Source: Rubritalea tangerina
GTDB lineage: Bacteria > Verrucomicrobiota > Verrucomicrobiia > Verrucomicrobiales > Akkermansiaceae
Length of the DNA: 64,000 nucleotides
Reading direction: 5' to 3'
Assembly (NCBI RefSeq): GCF_042683245.1
Contig: NZ_JBHUJB010000083.1
Coordinates: 1 to 64,000, forward strand
Below the pieces are notes generated by a model that was given only the letters and a program-made list of their open reading frames with translations, made no database searches and was not told where the DNA came from. Below, in pieces: positions 46,301 to 55,181 of this stretch (position 1 is the first letter of the stretch; each line of letters starts with the position of its first letter). The translations under genes were made by a program, and so were the position numbers.

Positions 46301-46867
46301 GGCATCATCGACGCCGACATGTACACCCGCATCGGCTTCATCGAAGACCTCGACCTCACCGACCGCCGCAAGCGCCATCGCTTCGCTGGTATGATCAAAC
46401 ACATCGAACACAAAACCACCAAAGCAGGTAAACCCTTCGGCGTGATCCACCTCGAAGACTTCACGGGCACCAAAGAAATCCTCGCTTGGAGTGAATCCTA
46501 CACCCCTGCGCGCGATGAAGGCTTACTAGAAGCCGGCAGCGTCATCCGACTCTTCGGCAATGTCCAAGAAGACGACCGCAACCCAGAATCCCGACGCGTC
46601 TCAGGCTCCAAGATCGAAGGCCTCGCCGGCAAACGCGTCACAGGTGCCGATAAAAAAGCACTCAACATCACCCTCTGGACCTCGAAACACGACGAAAACG
46701 ATCTCCGCGAGATCAAGGGCATCCTCGAATCCAACCCAGGTAAAACCCCCGTCCTCCTCCACATCCAGAATACCATGGGAGATCGCGCCACCCTCGCAGC
46801 CTCCGATTCCTTCAAAGTCCGCAAATCCGACTCCCTAGAAATGGCCCTCGCCAAGTGGATGGAATAA
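43361..46867 (+). CDS. dnaE: DNA polymerase III subunit alpha
   Basis: The replicative polymerase catalytic subunit. The frame is open from a TTG at 43193, but DnaE proteins begin like MSNSFVHLHVHTEYSI, so ATG 43361 is the start (1168 aa, usual length). The PHP domain opens with HLHVHTEYS; palm catalytic aspartates are D418, D420 and D422 in PDVDIDFCQTRR; PGRGSAAGSLVAY and GFAGYGFNKSHSACYGHISY are family signatures. Helix-hairpin-helix and OB-fold regions fill the C-terminal third (HRFAGMIKHIEHKTTKAGKP). It is the only essential housekeeping replication gene here. Confidence 0.97.
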   Translation: MSNSFVHLHVHTEYSIKDSIVRIKDLAGAVKDNEMNAVAMTDHGNLFGTVEFYQTMTGKDIKPILGCEIYLAPTALTDKKDIPGRKRSTHLTLIAKDKTGWDNLTKLVSVGHLDGDYFGEPRVDRETLRKFSEGVICLTGDDEGPIQEWLDKGDMAAAKAQVEELIDIYGKEDLYVELMDHALETQPAIIKSLTSLADEYGLKLVATNDVHFLRAEEHEAHDVLICIGESCLLLDENRKSYSDQVYFKSAAEMRELFKDYPGACDNTLEIAEKCNVELVLDPTSSDKYPQFESPDGSPREEYFKKVCIDGMHARYPEDKIQELCGIYGTDVDGVWKILNERLDYEVGIINSLGFASYFLITADFIVWALDHDIPVGPGRGSAAGSLVAYAMKITDICPMRFGLLFERFLNPERVSPPDVDIDFCQTRRPEVIDYVRKKYGERCVCHIITYGTLGAKSVLRDVARVMGVSFGDADRIAKLIEAVPGVKLQGEYDAKEELRDMIESSSTYKELWSYALKLEGLTRNTGVHAAGVVIGDGDLDRHVPLARAKEGEVVSQADMGAITEIGLLKMDFLGLKNLTVIQDAVDHITPHTPGFNITQVPLDDKPALALLNRGETMGVFQLESGGMVETCKKYGIDKIEDVIDLLAVYRPGAMQYIDEMIAVKKGEKTVDYEHPLLETICGDTYGVMIYQEQVQNAAKVLAGYSLGGADILRRAMGKKKPSEMAKQREIFVKGAAETNNINATNANKIFDKIAGFAGYGFNKSHSACYGHISYWTAYLKANFPVEFLCGLLSNEINNTEKIAVFIAECHRMKIEVLPPDVNKSKLRFAPEKLPSGKMAIRYGLAAIKNVGEGAMAVAIANREENGPFESMDDFSNRLDTKVVNKRILENLIKAGALDWTGETRASMDARLEKVIATASSSHKDRAAGQVSLFDSMDFGSAPEPDDAPVILREWPKEQRLDTEKELLGFYVSGHPLDAYRGIIDADMYTRIGFIEDLDLTDRRKRHRFAGMIKHIEHKTTKAGKPFGVIHLEDFTGTKEILAWSESYTPARDEGLLEAGSVIRLFGNVQEDDRNPESRRVSGSKIEGLAGKRVTGADKKALNITLWTSKHDENDLREIKGILESNPGKTPVLLHIQNTMGDRATLAASDSFKVRKSDSLEMALAKWME

Positions 46868-46923
46868 ACAATTTCACACTACTTTTCATTCCCTCCTCCT
46901 ACATTTAGCTCTAGCAAACACAC

Positions 46924-47889
46924 ATGACTTACTATACATTTAGCATTTCCTATAATGACTCTTTTGCCCGCGTCCGGGTCACTAAGAACACATCTCTATT
47001 CGATCTCGCAGCTATTCTATTAGAAGCTATCGGATTCGATCTTGATCACGCCTTTGGCTTCCATAGTAGCCCTCAAGGCCCTTACGACCGAAATGAAACT
47101 AAAGAGTTCACGCTCTTTGCCGATCAAGGCGAAGGTAAGTTAGCATCTGATACAGGTGTAGAAACCACACCAGTCCTTGCGGCATTCTCAGAAAAGGAAA
47201 CCATGCTCTTCCACTTCGACTACGGTGATGACTGGCTTTTTCCAGTCACTTGTCAGAACATCGAAACTACCACCAGCCGCAAGCACAAACCAGAGATCCT
47301 AGAAGTCAAAGGTGACTTCCCCGTACAATACCCACCACTCGACGAAGATTGGGAGGAACCATGGGAAGAGGGTGAGGAATCTCCCGATAATATTATAAAC
47401 TTCAATTCTAACACATCAGCTCAAAACTCTAATCACATCGAGGAATATGATGACGAAGCAACCGAGTACAAGCGCATCTTTGAATTCAACTCAAAGCTTG
47501 TCGACGAATTCGCCATTTACCAACTCGACAACAAGGTCAGTCAAGCGACCGTAAATAAGCACTGTAGAAATGTCCTCCTTTTCGGCAATGACTTCCTGCT
47601 CAATTACGAGGGACTTTCCCTCACAGACGATCCTTCATTCATCGATGAGTATCTAGGTAATTGGTTCATCCGCAAATGCATGTGGTCAGATGAAAAATCT
47701 ATCAAAGAAAACATTACCAGCTTCAAGAAATTCTACGCTTGGGCTGAAAAGAAAGGTAAAATCACAAAAAATGATTACACCGAACTTCTCCTTACCATCA
47801 AAGAAATGAAGAATGTATGGCTGGAGCGCTCCCAAAAATACAACGACCCAAATATCGACATCGAAGACGTCTTCGGCTTCCCAATCTAA
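46924..47889 (+). CDS. pRiA4b ORF-3-like protein with recombinase-like C-terminal domain
   Basis: A 321-aa protein of two parts. Residues 1-130 (SLFDLAAILLEAIGFDLDHA, FHFDYGDDWLFPVTCQ) resemble the plasmid pRiA4b ORF-3 family (IS1096 TnpR-like), often found on mobile DNA. Residues 200-300 (SQATVNKHCRNVLLFGNDFL, SIKENITSFKKFYAWAEKKG) resemble the SAM-like core-binding domain of tyrosine recombinases without a catalytic domain. It is separated from hsdR by 29 bp and reads in the same direction, so it is probably part of the defence island. The role is unknown; DNA binding is plausible. Confidence 0.6.
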   Translation: MTYYTFSISYNDSFARVRVTKNTSLFDLAAILLEAIGFDLDHAFGFHSSPQGPYDRNETKEFTLFADQGEGKLASDTGVETTPVLAAFSEKETMLFHFDYGDDWLFPVTCQNIETTTSRKHKPEILEVKGDFPVQYPPLDEDWEEPWEEGEESPDNIINFNSNTSAQNSNHIEEYDDEATEYKRIFEFNSKLVDEFAIYQLDNKVSQATVNKHCRNVLLFGNDFLLNYEGLSLTDDPSFIDEYLGNWFIRKCMWSDEKSIKENITSFKKFYAWAEKKGKITKNDYTELLLTIKEMKNVWLERSQKYNDPNIDIEDVFGFPI

Positions 47890-47918
47890 CAATTCGTAAT
47901 CCGTTTTGCCTCCCATAA

Positions 47919-50255
47919 ATGACAGAAGCTGACACTAGAGCCAATTATATCGACCCAGCCCTCAAATCCACAGGCTGGAACAAGTCACTCATCACCCGCG
48001 AATACTATTTTACCGATGGTCGTAAACTCGCGGGTCAAAAGCGCGGCTCTCGCTGCTTCGTCGATTACCTTCTACATAAAGGAAATCACTTCCTTGCCAT
48101 CATCGAGGCTAAGAAAGAATCCGAACACCCGACAAAAGGGCTCCAACAAGCGATCGACTACGCTAAAAAGTTAGAGATTCGCTTCGTCTATTCGTCCAAC
48201 GGCACACAGATCTACGAAATGGATCTGAAGACTGGCTCAGGGAATTACATAGACACCTATCCTACTCCTGATGAACTATTAGATCGTATTACTGGCGATA
48301 ATACCTCCATCACGGAAACGCTTCGTAACACACCGTTCCAACTAGAAAGTGGCAAGACCCCACGCTACTACCAAGAGCTCGCAGTACATGCCGCAACGGA
48401 TGCCATTGGCAATGGAACGGAACGCGTCCTTCTCACTCTCGCTACAGGCACTGGAAAAACATTCATTGCTTTCCAGATCGTACATAAGCTCTTTCAATCC
48501 CGCTGGAATCGCCAAGAATTTGGCGCACGCAGGCCGCGTATTCTCTTTCTTGCAGATCGTAACATACTAGCTGACCAGGCGATCAATACCTTCAACCCTT
48601 ACGAAAACGACCTCATCAAAATCGATGGCGATGAAGTCCGTCGGCGTAATGGCGAAGTCCCCACGAATGCCCACATTTTCTTTGCCATCTATCAGGCTCT
48701 AGCTGAACGTAAAAATGCAGAGAATGAAGACATTGGTGGCTACTATAAGAAATACCCATCAGACTTTTTCGATCTCATCCTCATCGACGAATGCCACCGT
48801 GGAGGCGCGAAGAACGATGGGTCATGGCGCGACATCCTCGATCATTTTTCTCCAGCTGTTCACCTCGGACTCACAGCTACACCCAAGCGCACTGACAACG
48901 TTGATACCTACAGCTATTTCGGTGAACCAGTCTACGAATATTCACTCAAAGACGGCATCAACGACGGCTTTCTCACCCCCTACAGAGTCAAACGCGTGCG
49001 CACCAATCTCGATGAACTCGTGCTCACTGGAAGTGATCTCATTCTGAAAGGTGAAGCCAAGAAAGATCTCTATGAAGTAAAGGACTACGATACTCAGATC
49101 ATTGCAGACGAGCGCACTGAACTTGTTGCCAAAGAAATTCTCAAACAGATCAACGCCCTAGAGAAAACCATCATCTTTTGTGTCAACCAAGACCACGCAC
49201 TCACCATGCGTGACATGATCAACAAACACAAAGCCGCTTTCGGCTGCCCTACAGACCCACACTACTGTGTGCGTGTCACCAGCGATGAAGGCAAAACCGG
49301 GCGTGAACTTCTCGAGAAATTCCAAGACAACGACAAAGACATCCCCACCATTCTTACCTCCTCCCAGATGCTCACCACTGGTGTTGACGCCCGCAATGTC
49401 CGAAACATCGTGCTCGATCGTAACATCGGCTCCATGGTCGAGTTTAAACAAATCGTAGGCCGAGGAACGCGCGTCTTCGATGGCAAAGACTACTTCACCA
49501 TCATCGATTTTCGCGGAGCCACCAACCTCTTCTATGACAAGGACTGGGACGGCGACCCTGAAGAACCTGAGCCGAAACAACCAAGACCACCGAGTAAACC
49601 AGGTGAAGAGCCTGATGGCAACCAGCCACCAATCGTAGGTGAACCCGACCCTCTCGAAAAAGAAAAGCTCACCGTTTCGCTCAGCCCGACGCGCCAGCTC
49701 AAAGTCATCGACGTAGAAATCCGCTATATCGATGACACGGGTCGCCCACTCACCGCTCAGCAATTTGTCGAGCAGCTCATGTTCAAGCTCCCGCAGCTCT
49801 TCTCTAGCGTCGAAGAACTCAGAGAAATCTGGTCGCACCCCGACAAGCGCGAGGACTTCATTATCCAGCTCGCCCAGCATGGGTTCGACTCCGATCAGCT
49901 CAAGACCCTCCGCGCCATGTTCGAAGCGGAAGCCTGCGACCTCTTCGACATCCTCACCTTCCTCAGTCACGAGAAGCCACTCCGCAAGCGCAGCGAGCGG
50001 GTCCTCTCCACCAAGCAAAATACCACCTTCTTCTCTCAGTACCCTCACGCAGATGCTCAGGCATTCCTCGAGTTCATCCTCTTCCGCTACGAAATGACGG
50101 GCATCGATGAACTCTCCCGCAAGCGTCTCAACCACCTCATCGAACAAGCCAAACTCGGTACACTCGCCGACCTCAAACAAGCCTTCGGCGGCTCACCTAA
50201 AGACGTCCTCGACGCATTCCTCGCCCTCCAACACGTACTCTATCACTGCGCTTAA
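47919..50255 (+). CDS. hsdR: Type I restriction endonuclease subunit R
   Basis: 778 aa, EcoEI/EcoAI-like size. The N-terminal nuclease domain has the D...ExK core FVDYLLHKGNHFLAIIEAKK at about 47-66. The superfamily 2 helicase follows with Walker A ATGTGKT (175-181), DECH at 290-293, GLTATPKRTD, and motif VI-like QIVGRGTRVF. After a Pro-rich charged linker (about 545-580) comes an EcoEI-type C-terminal domain (QFVEQLMFKLPQLFSSVEEL). ATP-driven translocation and cleavage occur away from the recognition site. hsdM and hsdS lie 2.2 kb downstream with a Septu-like pair between. Confidence 0.93.
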   Translation: MTEADTRANYIDPALKSTGWNKSLITREYYFTDGRKLAGQKRGSRCFVDYLLHKGNHFLAIIEAKKESEHPTKGLQQAIDYAKKLEIRFVYSSNGTQIYEMDLKTGSGNYIDTYPTPDELLDRITGDNTSITETLRNTPFQLESGKTPRYYQELAVHAATDAIGNGTERVLLTLATGTGKTFIAFQIVHKLFQSRWNRQEFGARRPRILFLADRNILADQAINTFNPYENDLIKIDGDEVRRRNGEVPTNAHIFFAIYQALAERKNAENEDIGGYYKKYPSDFFDLILIDECHRGGAKNDGSWRDILDHFSPAVHLGLTATPKRTDNVDTYSYFGEPVYEYSLKDGINDGFLTPYRVKRVRTNLDELVLTGSDLILKGEAKKDLYEVKDYDTQIIADERTELVAKEILKQINALEKTIIFCVNQDHALTMRDMINKHKAAFGCPTDPHYCVRVTSDEGKTGRELLEKFQDNDKDIPTILTSSQMLTTGVDARNVRNIVLDRNIGSMVEFKQIVGRGTRVFDGKDYFTIIDFRGATNLFYDKDWDGDPEEPEPKQPRPPSKPGEEPDGNQPPIVGEPDPLEKEKLTVSLSPTRQLKVIDVEIRYIDDTGRPLTAQQFVEQLMFKLPQLFSSVEELREIWSHPDKREDFIIQLAQHGFDSDQLKTLRAMFEAEACDLFDILTFLSHEKPLRKRSERVLSTKQNTTFFSQYPHADAQAFLEFILFRYEMTGIDELSRKRLNHLIEQAKLGTLADLKQAFGGSPKDVLDAFLALQHVLYHCA

Positions 50256-50344
50256 AACGAAACCTTGGCAAATTACCTAATAATGAGCATTCTCAACGCC
50301 AGATCCAGCTAGGATAGCCTTATAAATACGGACATTTCAGTATC

Positions 50345-51673
50345 ATGCAAATAGACTCCATAGAACTCACTAATTTCGCAGGATTCAAATCCCTTGAAAT
50401 TGATTTCAACTACAAGCATGATGATACGACAGTAATTATTGGTAATAACGGCTCGGGAAAAACAAGTATCATTGAAGGAGTGGTGACATCCCTCAGTTGG
50501 CTTACTGCCCGCATTTTAAGAGAAGAAGGCAAAGGATCTCCAATTGATGAACTAAAAATTCATAACGGTGAGAGCACCGCGACTACAGCAATTTCGGTTG
50601 GTTATAACTCTACACAATTCAAATGGCAAATTGCTAAAACACGCAAAGGCCGTAAGGCACAATCAAGCACTGAATTAGCAAACGCCACTGAATTAGCAAA
50701 AAATCTGCGCGCATCTCTATCTGAGACTCCAGATACAGCCAACCTCCCCTTAATTGCATATTACTCAACAGAAAGAGTCGTTGTTGAAGTACCATTAAAA
50801 ATTCGAACCAAACACACTTTTGGACAAGTAGACGGTTATGATCAGGCCCTCTCAGCTGGTGTTGATTTCAGACGTTTTTTTGAATGGTTCAGAGAGCGGG
50901 AAGATGCAGAAAATGAAAACACTCTCTCCCTAGAAGCCCTAAATAGCTTAAAAGAGCTTTTAGATATGCCTGAACCAGAATGGGAAAAATTTGAAGCAAA
51001 CATCAAAAATAGAAAGGATCGACAGCTAAACGCTGTTAGAGAAGCTATCTCACTATTTATGGAGAGCTTTACAAATCTTCGTATAAAACGATCTCCACTC
51101 CGGATGTTAGTAGATAAAGAAGGCCAAGAACTTGATGTTCGCCAACTATCTCAAGGCGAAAAATCTTTAATGGCTCTGGTTGGTGATATCAGCCGGCGCT
51201 TGGCTATGATGAACCCTAGCTTGGAAAACCCACTTCATGGAAATGGTATCATTCTCATCGATGAGGTTGACATGCATCTCCACCCTAGATGGCAGCGCAA
51301 AATCGTTACAAATCTTAGAAGGGCCTTCCCAAAGTGCCAATTCATACTCACCACCCATTCTCCTCTAGTCATTAGTGATCCCAAAAATGTCAATACTCTC
51401 ATGCTCGATAACGGGGAAATGAGACACGTAGAAAATCTCTATGGATTGGATGCAAACCTCGTTCTAAGCAGAGAAATGGGAGTTCCTGTCCGCAATGCGG
51501 AAGTCGATCATGCAATCGACACCATATACGAATTAATTCAGGACAATGAACTCGACCTCGCCGAAGAAAGATTGAAAGACCTCCGCCTAGACCTTCCTAC
51601 CAACCATCTTGAAGTAGCAAAACTTGAATTGATCCTTAAACGAAAATCAAAAATCAATGAGGCAAATCAATAA
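50345..51673 (+). CDS. PtuA-like AAA/ABC ATPase of a Septu-type defence pair
   Basis: A 442-aa SMC/RecF-like ATPase: FAGFKSLEIDF at the start, Walker A GNNGSGKT (33-40), ABC signature LSQGEKSLMAL (268-278), Walker B ILIDEVDMHLHPRWQ with D306-E307, then LTTHSPLVISD. With the overlapping HNH gene downstream it matches Septu (PtuA/PtuB), known also as the effector pair of retron Ec78. There is no reverse transcriptase here. Base composition is more A+T-rich than hsdR or hsdM. The 89-bp gap after hsdR may hold its own promoter. Confidence 0.8.
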   Translation: MQIDSIELTNFAGFKSLEIDFNYKHDDTTVIIGNNGSGKTSIIEGVVTSLSWLTARILREEGKGSPIDELKIHNGESTATTAISVGYNSTQFKWQIAKTRKGRKAQSSTELANATELAKNLRASLSETPDTANLPLIAYYSTERVVVEVPLKIRTKHTFGQVDGYDQALSAGVDFRRFFEWFREREDAENENTLSLEALNSLKELLDMPEPEWEKFEANIKNRKDRQLNAVREAISLFMESFTNLRIKRSPLRMLVDKEGQELDVRQLSQGEKSLMALVGDISRRLAMMNPSLENPLHGNGIILIDEVDMHLHPRWQRKIVTNLRRAFPKCQFILTTHSPLVISDPKNVNTLMLDNGEMRHVENLYGLDANLVLSREMGVPVRNAEVDHAIDTIYELIQDNELDLAEERLKDLRLDLPTNHLEVAKLELILKRKSKINEANQ

Positions 51674-52262
51674 GGGCATAGAGCCTTCAGAATTTACCAC
51701 ATGGAAACGAGGTAATCCAGATAGCCTATACTCGGATTTACCTCATCCAGAACGTCGAGCCATTCGTCAATCCTGTATCGACGAACAACTTGGCCTCTGC
51801 TGCTACTGCTGCCGCAGCATCACCATTGACGATAGCTCTAATGAGCACCTGAAAGACCGAGATCACTTTCCTCAGCATCAATTAGACTACAGCAACATTA
51901 CTGCAAGCTGCCGGCTATCAGGGCGCTGCAACGATTTTAGGAATAATCAAGCCATTGGCATTAGTCCACTTGATGGCGCATGTGAAACCGAAATCACTTA
52001 CTACCTTTCTGGGAAAATCAAAGGTCTTACAGATAGTGCGAGAACGACTATTTCAGCCACCAACCTGAAAAGCCTCAAAGAAGAACGTAAAGGCATGGTT
52101 AATGCCCTCATTTGGGGCAGTGGTGAGAATCCTGATGAACTTGAATTGCTCGAGAACGACTTAATTGACCTTTTCATAGCGGAATTAGACACTCCAATAG
52201 ATGGTACACTTTCTAGCTATGCCCCTGTTTTAGTCTCCATTCTAAAAAGCCTCAAAGGGTGA
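51657..52262 (+). CDS. PtuB-like HNH nuclease of a Septu-type defence pair
   Basis: A 201-aa protein starting inside the ATPase gene (17-bp overlap), so translationally coupled. It starts MRQINKGIEPSEFTTWKR, as in TIGR02646-type proteins. The HNH zone has CCYCCRSI, then EHLKDRDHFPQHQLDYSNIT and ASC, and a further Cys in SGRCNDFRNNQ. It is expected to be the DNA-cleaving effector controlled by the ATPase. The canonical EHF.P pattern is spread here (EH...DHFPQ), so exact catalytic residues are uncertain. Confidence 0.75.
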   Translation: MRQINKGIEPSEFTTWKRGNPDSLYSDLPHPERRAIRQSCIDEQLGLCCYCCRSITIDDSSNEHLKDRDHFPQHQLDYSNITASCRLSGRCNDFRNNQAIGISPLDGACETEITYYLSGKIKGLTDSARTTISATNLKSLKEERKGMVNALIWGSGENPDELELLENDLIDLFIAELDTPIDGTLSSYAPVLVSILKSLKG

Positions 52263-52295
52263 TTCATCTCATAACTAAGCCTCGCACTAAACGTC

Positions 52296-52432
52296 TTAAG
52301 CGTAAATCCTGCGAAAATAAGTGTAATTTGAGATTGGGTCTAAGATCCATATAAAATAAAGGATTCCTCATCTCATCATTCACCAAAACACTCCTTAAGC
52401 GTAATTTTCACCAAATTAAGTGTAATTTTACC
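52296..52432. promoter_or_regulatory. Four TTAAGYGTAATTT-like repeats upstream of hsdM
   Basis: In the 205-bp gap between ptuB and hsdM the motif occurs at 52296-52307 (TTAAGCGTAAAT), 52317-52329 (ATAAGTGTAATTT), 52395-52407 and 52416-52429. Within each pair the spacing is 21 bp, two helical turns; the pairs are 99 bp apart. In both pairs the first copy has C and the second T at the variable position. An A+T-rich TATAAAATAAAGG lies between the pairs. This looks like an operator array for the hsdM-hsdS transcript. Confidence 0.6.
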
Positions 52433-52467
52433 TCCATCACAAATTTCAAATCACTCATCACTCTTTC

Positions 52468-53933
52468 ATGTCCCTACAGCAGAAAATCAACCGCATCACT
52501 GACATCCTGCGCCGTGACGATGGCATCTCCGGTGCCATGCACTACACCGAGCAGACCTCTTGGATTCTCTTCCTCAAGTTCCTCGACGACTACGAGCTCA
52601 AAAAAGAAGAAGAATCCATCCTCAGTGGCGATGATTTCTCCCCAGTCTTAAGTCAAGAATTCCGCTGGAGCCAGTGGGCGTGCCCGAAGGGCGATGACGG
52701 CAAGCTCGATCTCCACGCCGCCCGCACCGGCGATGACCTCAAGGACTTCGTCAACCAGCAGCTCTTCCCCTACCTCCAGAGCTTCAAGGGCAACACCTCT
52801 GATCCGCGCTCTTCGCCTACAAGATCGGTGCTATCTTCGAATACCTCGATAACAAGATAGCCTCTGGCCACACCCTCCGCGAAGTGCTCGACATCATCGA
52901 CTCGCTCAACTTCCAGTCTGAGAAAGAACTCTTCGAGCTCTCCGAGGTCTACGAAGGCCTCCTCCAGAATATGGGCGATGCAGGTGGCTACGCTGGCGAG
53001 TTCTACACCCCGCGCGCTGTCATCCGCTCCATCGTCAAAGTCATCGACCCACAGGCGGGACAGACCATCTACGATGCCGCTGCGGGCTCCTGCGGCTTCC
53101 TGATCGATGCCTTCGAGCACCTGCGCGAGCAGCGCGACCAGCTCAGCACCGAGCAATGGGACTTCGTCACCCACAGCACCTTCTTCGGCTACGAAAAGAC
53201 CTCCCTCGCCTACGTCATGGGCATGATGAACATGATCCTCCACGGCATCGAATCCCCCAACCTCTTCCGCGCCAACACCCTGACGCAGAACATCCGTGAA
53301 ATCGAAGAAAAAGACCGCCACGACATCATCCTCGCCAACCCACCCTTCGGCGGCAAAGAAAAGGCACAGATTCAGCAGAACTTCCCCATCGAGAGCAACG
53401 CTACTGAGCTACTCTTCCTCCAGCACTTCATGAAGTCGCTCAAGCTCGGCGGCAAGGCAGCCATCGTCGTCCCAGAAGGCATTCTCTTCCAGACCAACAA
53501 TGCCTTCACCGCCGTCAAAAAAGAGCTGCTAGAGAACTTCAACGTCCACACCATCCTCTCCCTCCCAGCAGGCGTCTTCCTCCCCTACTCAGGCGTCAAA
53601 ACCAACGTCCTCTTCTTCGACCGCAACGGCGGCACCACCGAGACCTGGTACTACGAATGCGAACCCGCCCAAAAACTCACCAAAAACAAACCCATCACCG
53701 ACAAACACCTCGAAGAGTTTGTCAGCCTCTTCAGCACCCGCCCAACCACGAAAAAGTCGTGGACCGTCCCAGTTACTGAACTCCTCGATGACTGCGACCT
53801 CTCTGCAAAAAATCCAGCAAAGCAAGTGGAAGCCAAGCATGTCAGTCCTGCGGAAATTCTCAGCGATATTCAGAAAACGCACCGAGAAACAGACAAGTTG
53901 ATTGCGGAGCTAGAAATCCTAATTGGAAAATAA
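52468..53933 (+). pseudogene. hsdM: Type I restriction-modification DNA methyltransferase subunit M, one-base frameshift
   Basis: The first frame (52468-52860) gives MSLQQKINRITDILRRDDGI up to LQSFKGNTSDPRS and then nonsense. From about 52812 the next frame gives AYKIGAIFEYLDNKIASGHT and continues through the N6-adenine methyltransferase: FYTPR, AAGSCGFLIDAFEHL (SAM site) and ANPPFGGKEKA (catalytic NPPF). One base is missing near TCTTCGCC (52811-52818), e.g. a lost T in TCTTTCGCC. Repaired, the protein is about 488 aa and complete. Restarts inside the gene would lack the N-terminal HsdM_N domain. A sequencing error cannot be excluded; it is otherwise a functional-looking gene between ptuB and hsdS. 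Confidence 0.85.
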
Positions 53934-53935
53934 TC

Positions 53936-55135
53936 ATGGCTCAAAATTTTGATGACTTGCCCGAGCTGTGGGAGTGGAAGGAAATAGCTGAAGTTTTCGA
54001 CGTACGTGATGGCACTCATGATTCACCTAAATACCAAGATGAAGGCTATCCTCTAATTACCTCAAAAAATTTGGGCGTCGAAGGTCTACACTTTAAAAAA
54101 GTTAAATTCATATCTGAAGTTGACTACGAAGCTATCAACAAACGAAGTAAGGTTGATAAGGGAGACATGCTTTTTGCTATGATTGGCACCATTGGAAACC
54201 CAACTATCATCGATATAGAGCCTTCTTTTGCTATTAAAAATGTAGCTTTATTCAAACCAAAGTCAGATTTAGCTACCATGCAGCACCTTAAATATGTGCT
54301 ACAGAGCCCAAGAGTACTGAGTAAAATGCTTGGAGAAGCCAAGGGTGCCACTCAAAAGTTTGTAGGACTTACTTACCTTAGAAAATTTCGAATCCCCCTT
54401 CCCCCCAAAGCGGAGCAGGAGCGGATCGTCGCCAAGCTCGATGCCCTCTTCAGCCGCATCGACAAAGCCATCGCCCATCTCAAACACACCCACTCCCAAT
54501 CCAAAGCCCTCTCAAAAGCCAGCTCCAATCTTTGCTTCGATCAACTAGATTCAACAAAGGCCGAGCTAGGAACTATTGTCGATTTCAAAAACGGATATGC
54601 CTTCAAAAGTAAAGATTTTTGCGATAGTGGAGTCCCTGTTCTTCGAATTTCAAATATTCAAAAAGGAGGTATTGATTATGGGCGTATGACTTATGTTCCC
54701 GACAATACTATTAATGACAAAACAGAACAATTTTATGTTGAACCAAACGAAATTGTCATTGCTATGTCAGGCGCGACAACTGGTAAAATAGCAATGAACG
54801 ATACAGGTAAACGATTGCTTCAAAATCAGCGCGTTGGAAGATTTATCATCAAATGCGAGACTTTGAGAAATTTCGTATTCCTGTTTTTAGAAACTAAAGT
54901 AGAAGAAAATCTACAACAAGCTTTGGGAGCTGCCCAGCCGAACTTAAGCACCAAGCAAATCAAAGAACTTCAGATCCCCCTCCCCCCCCTCGCCGAGCAG
55001 CAAAAGATCGTCGCCAAGCTCGACGCCCTCTCCGCCAAGTGCCGCGCCCTCGAAACCGCCACCAGCCAGCAACTCGAGCGCCTCGAGTCCCTCAAAGCCT
55101 CCCTCCTCGACACCGCCTTCAAGGGCAAACTCTGA
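53936..55135 (+). CDS. hsdS: Type I restriction-modification specificity subunit S
   Basis: 399 aa with two target-recognition domains, each followed by a conserved segment: IPLPPKAEQERIVAKLDALF at about 153-172 and IPLPPLAEQQKIVAKLDALS at about 347-366, each leading into a helical spacer. The C-terminus is SLLDTAFKGKL. The recognition domains are A+T-rich while the conserved segments are G+C-rich and repeated at DNA level (54393-54448 and 54974-55030), so the gene is a mosaic. A run of eight C (54982-54989) lies in the second repeat. It starts 2 bp after hsdM. Confidence 0.93.
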   Translation: MAQNFDDLPELWEWKEIAEVFDVRDGTHDSPKYQDEGYPLITSKNLGVEGLHFKKVKFISEVDYEAINKRSKVDKGDMLFAMIGTIGNPTIIDIEPSFAIKNVALFKPKSDLATMQHLKYVLQSPRVLSKMLGEAKGATQKFVGLTYLRKFRIPLPPKAEQERIVAKLDALFSRIDKAIAHLKHTHSQSKALSKASSNLCFDQLDSTKAELGTIVDFKNGYAFKSKDFCDSGVPVLRISNIQKGGIDYGRMTYVPDNTINDKTEQFYVEPNEIVIAMSGATTGKIAMNDTGKRLLQNQRVGRFIIKCETLRNFVFLFLETKVEENLQQALGAAQPNLSTKQIKELQIPLPPLAEQQKIVAKLDALSAKCRALETATSQQLERLESLKASLLDTAFKGKL

Positions 55136-55181
55136 GCGGCAAGCTTGAACTCTTAATCTTATCAGCTCAATATAAACGACC

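Noticed and set aside
50256..50344. Retron RNA (msr/msd) upstream of the PtuA-like gene
   Set aside because: The gap is only 89 bp and no reverse transcriptase gene is present nearby.
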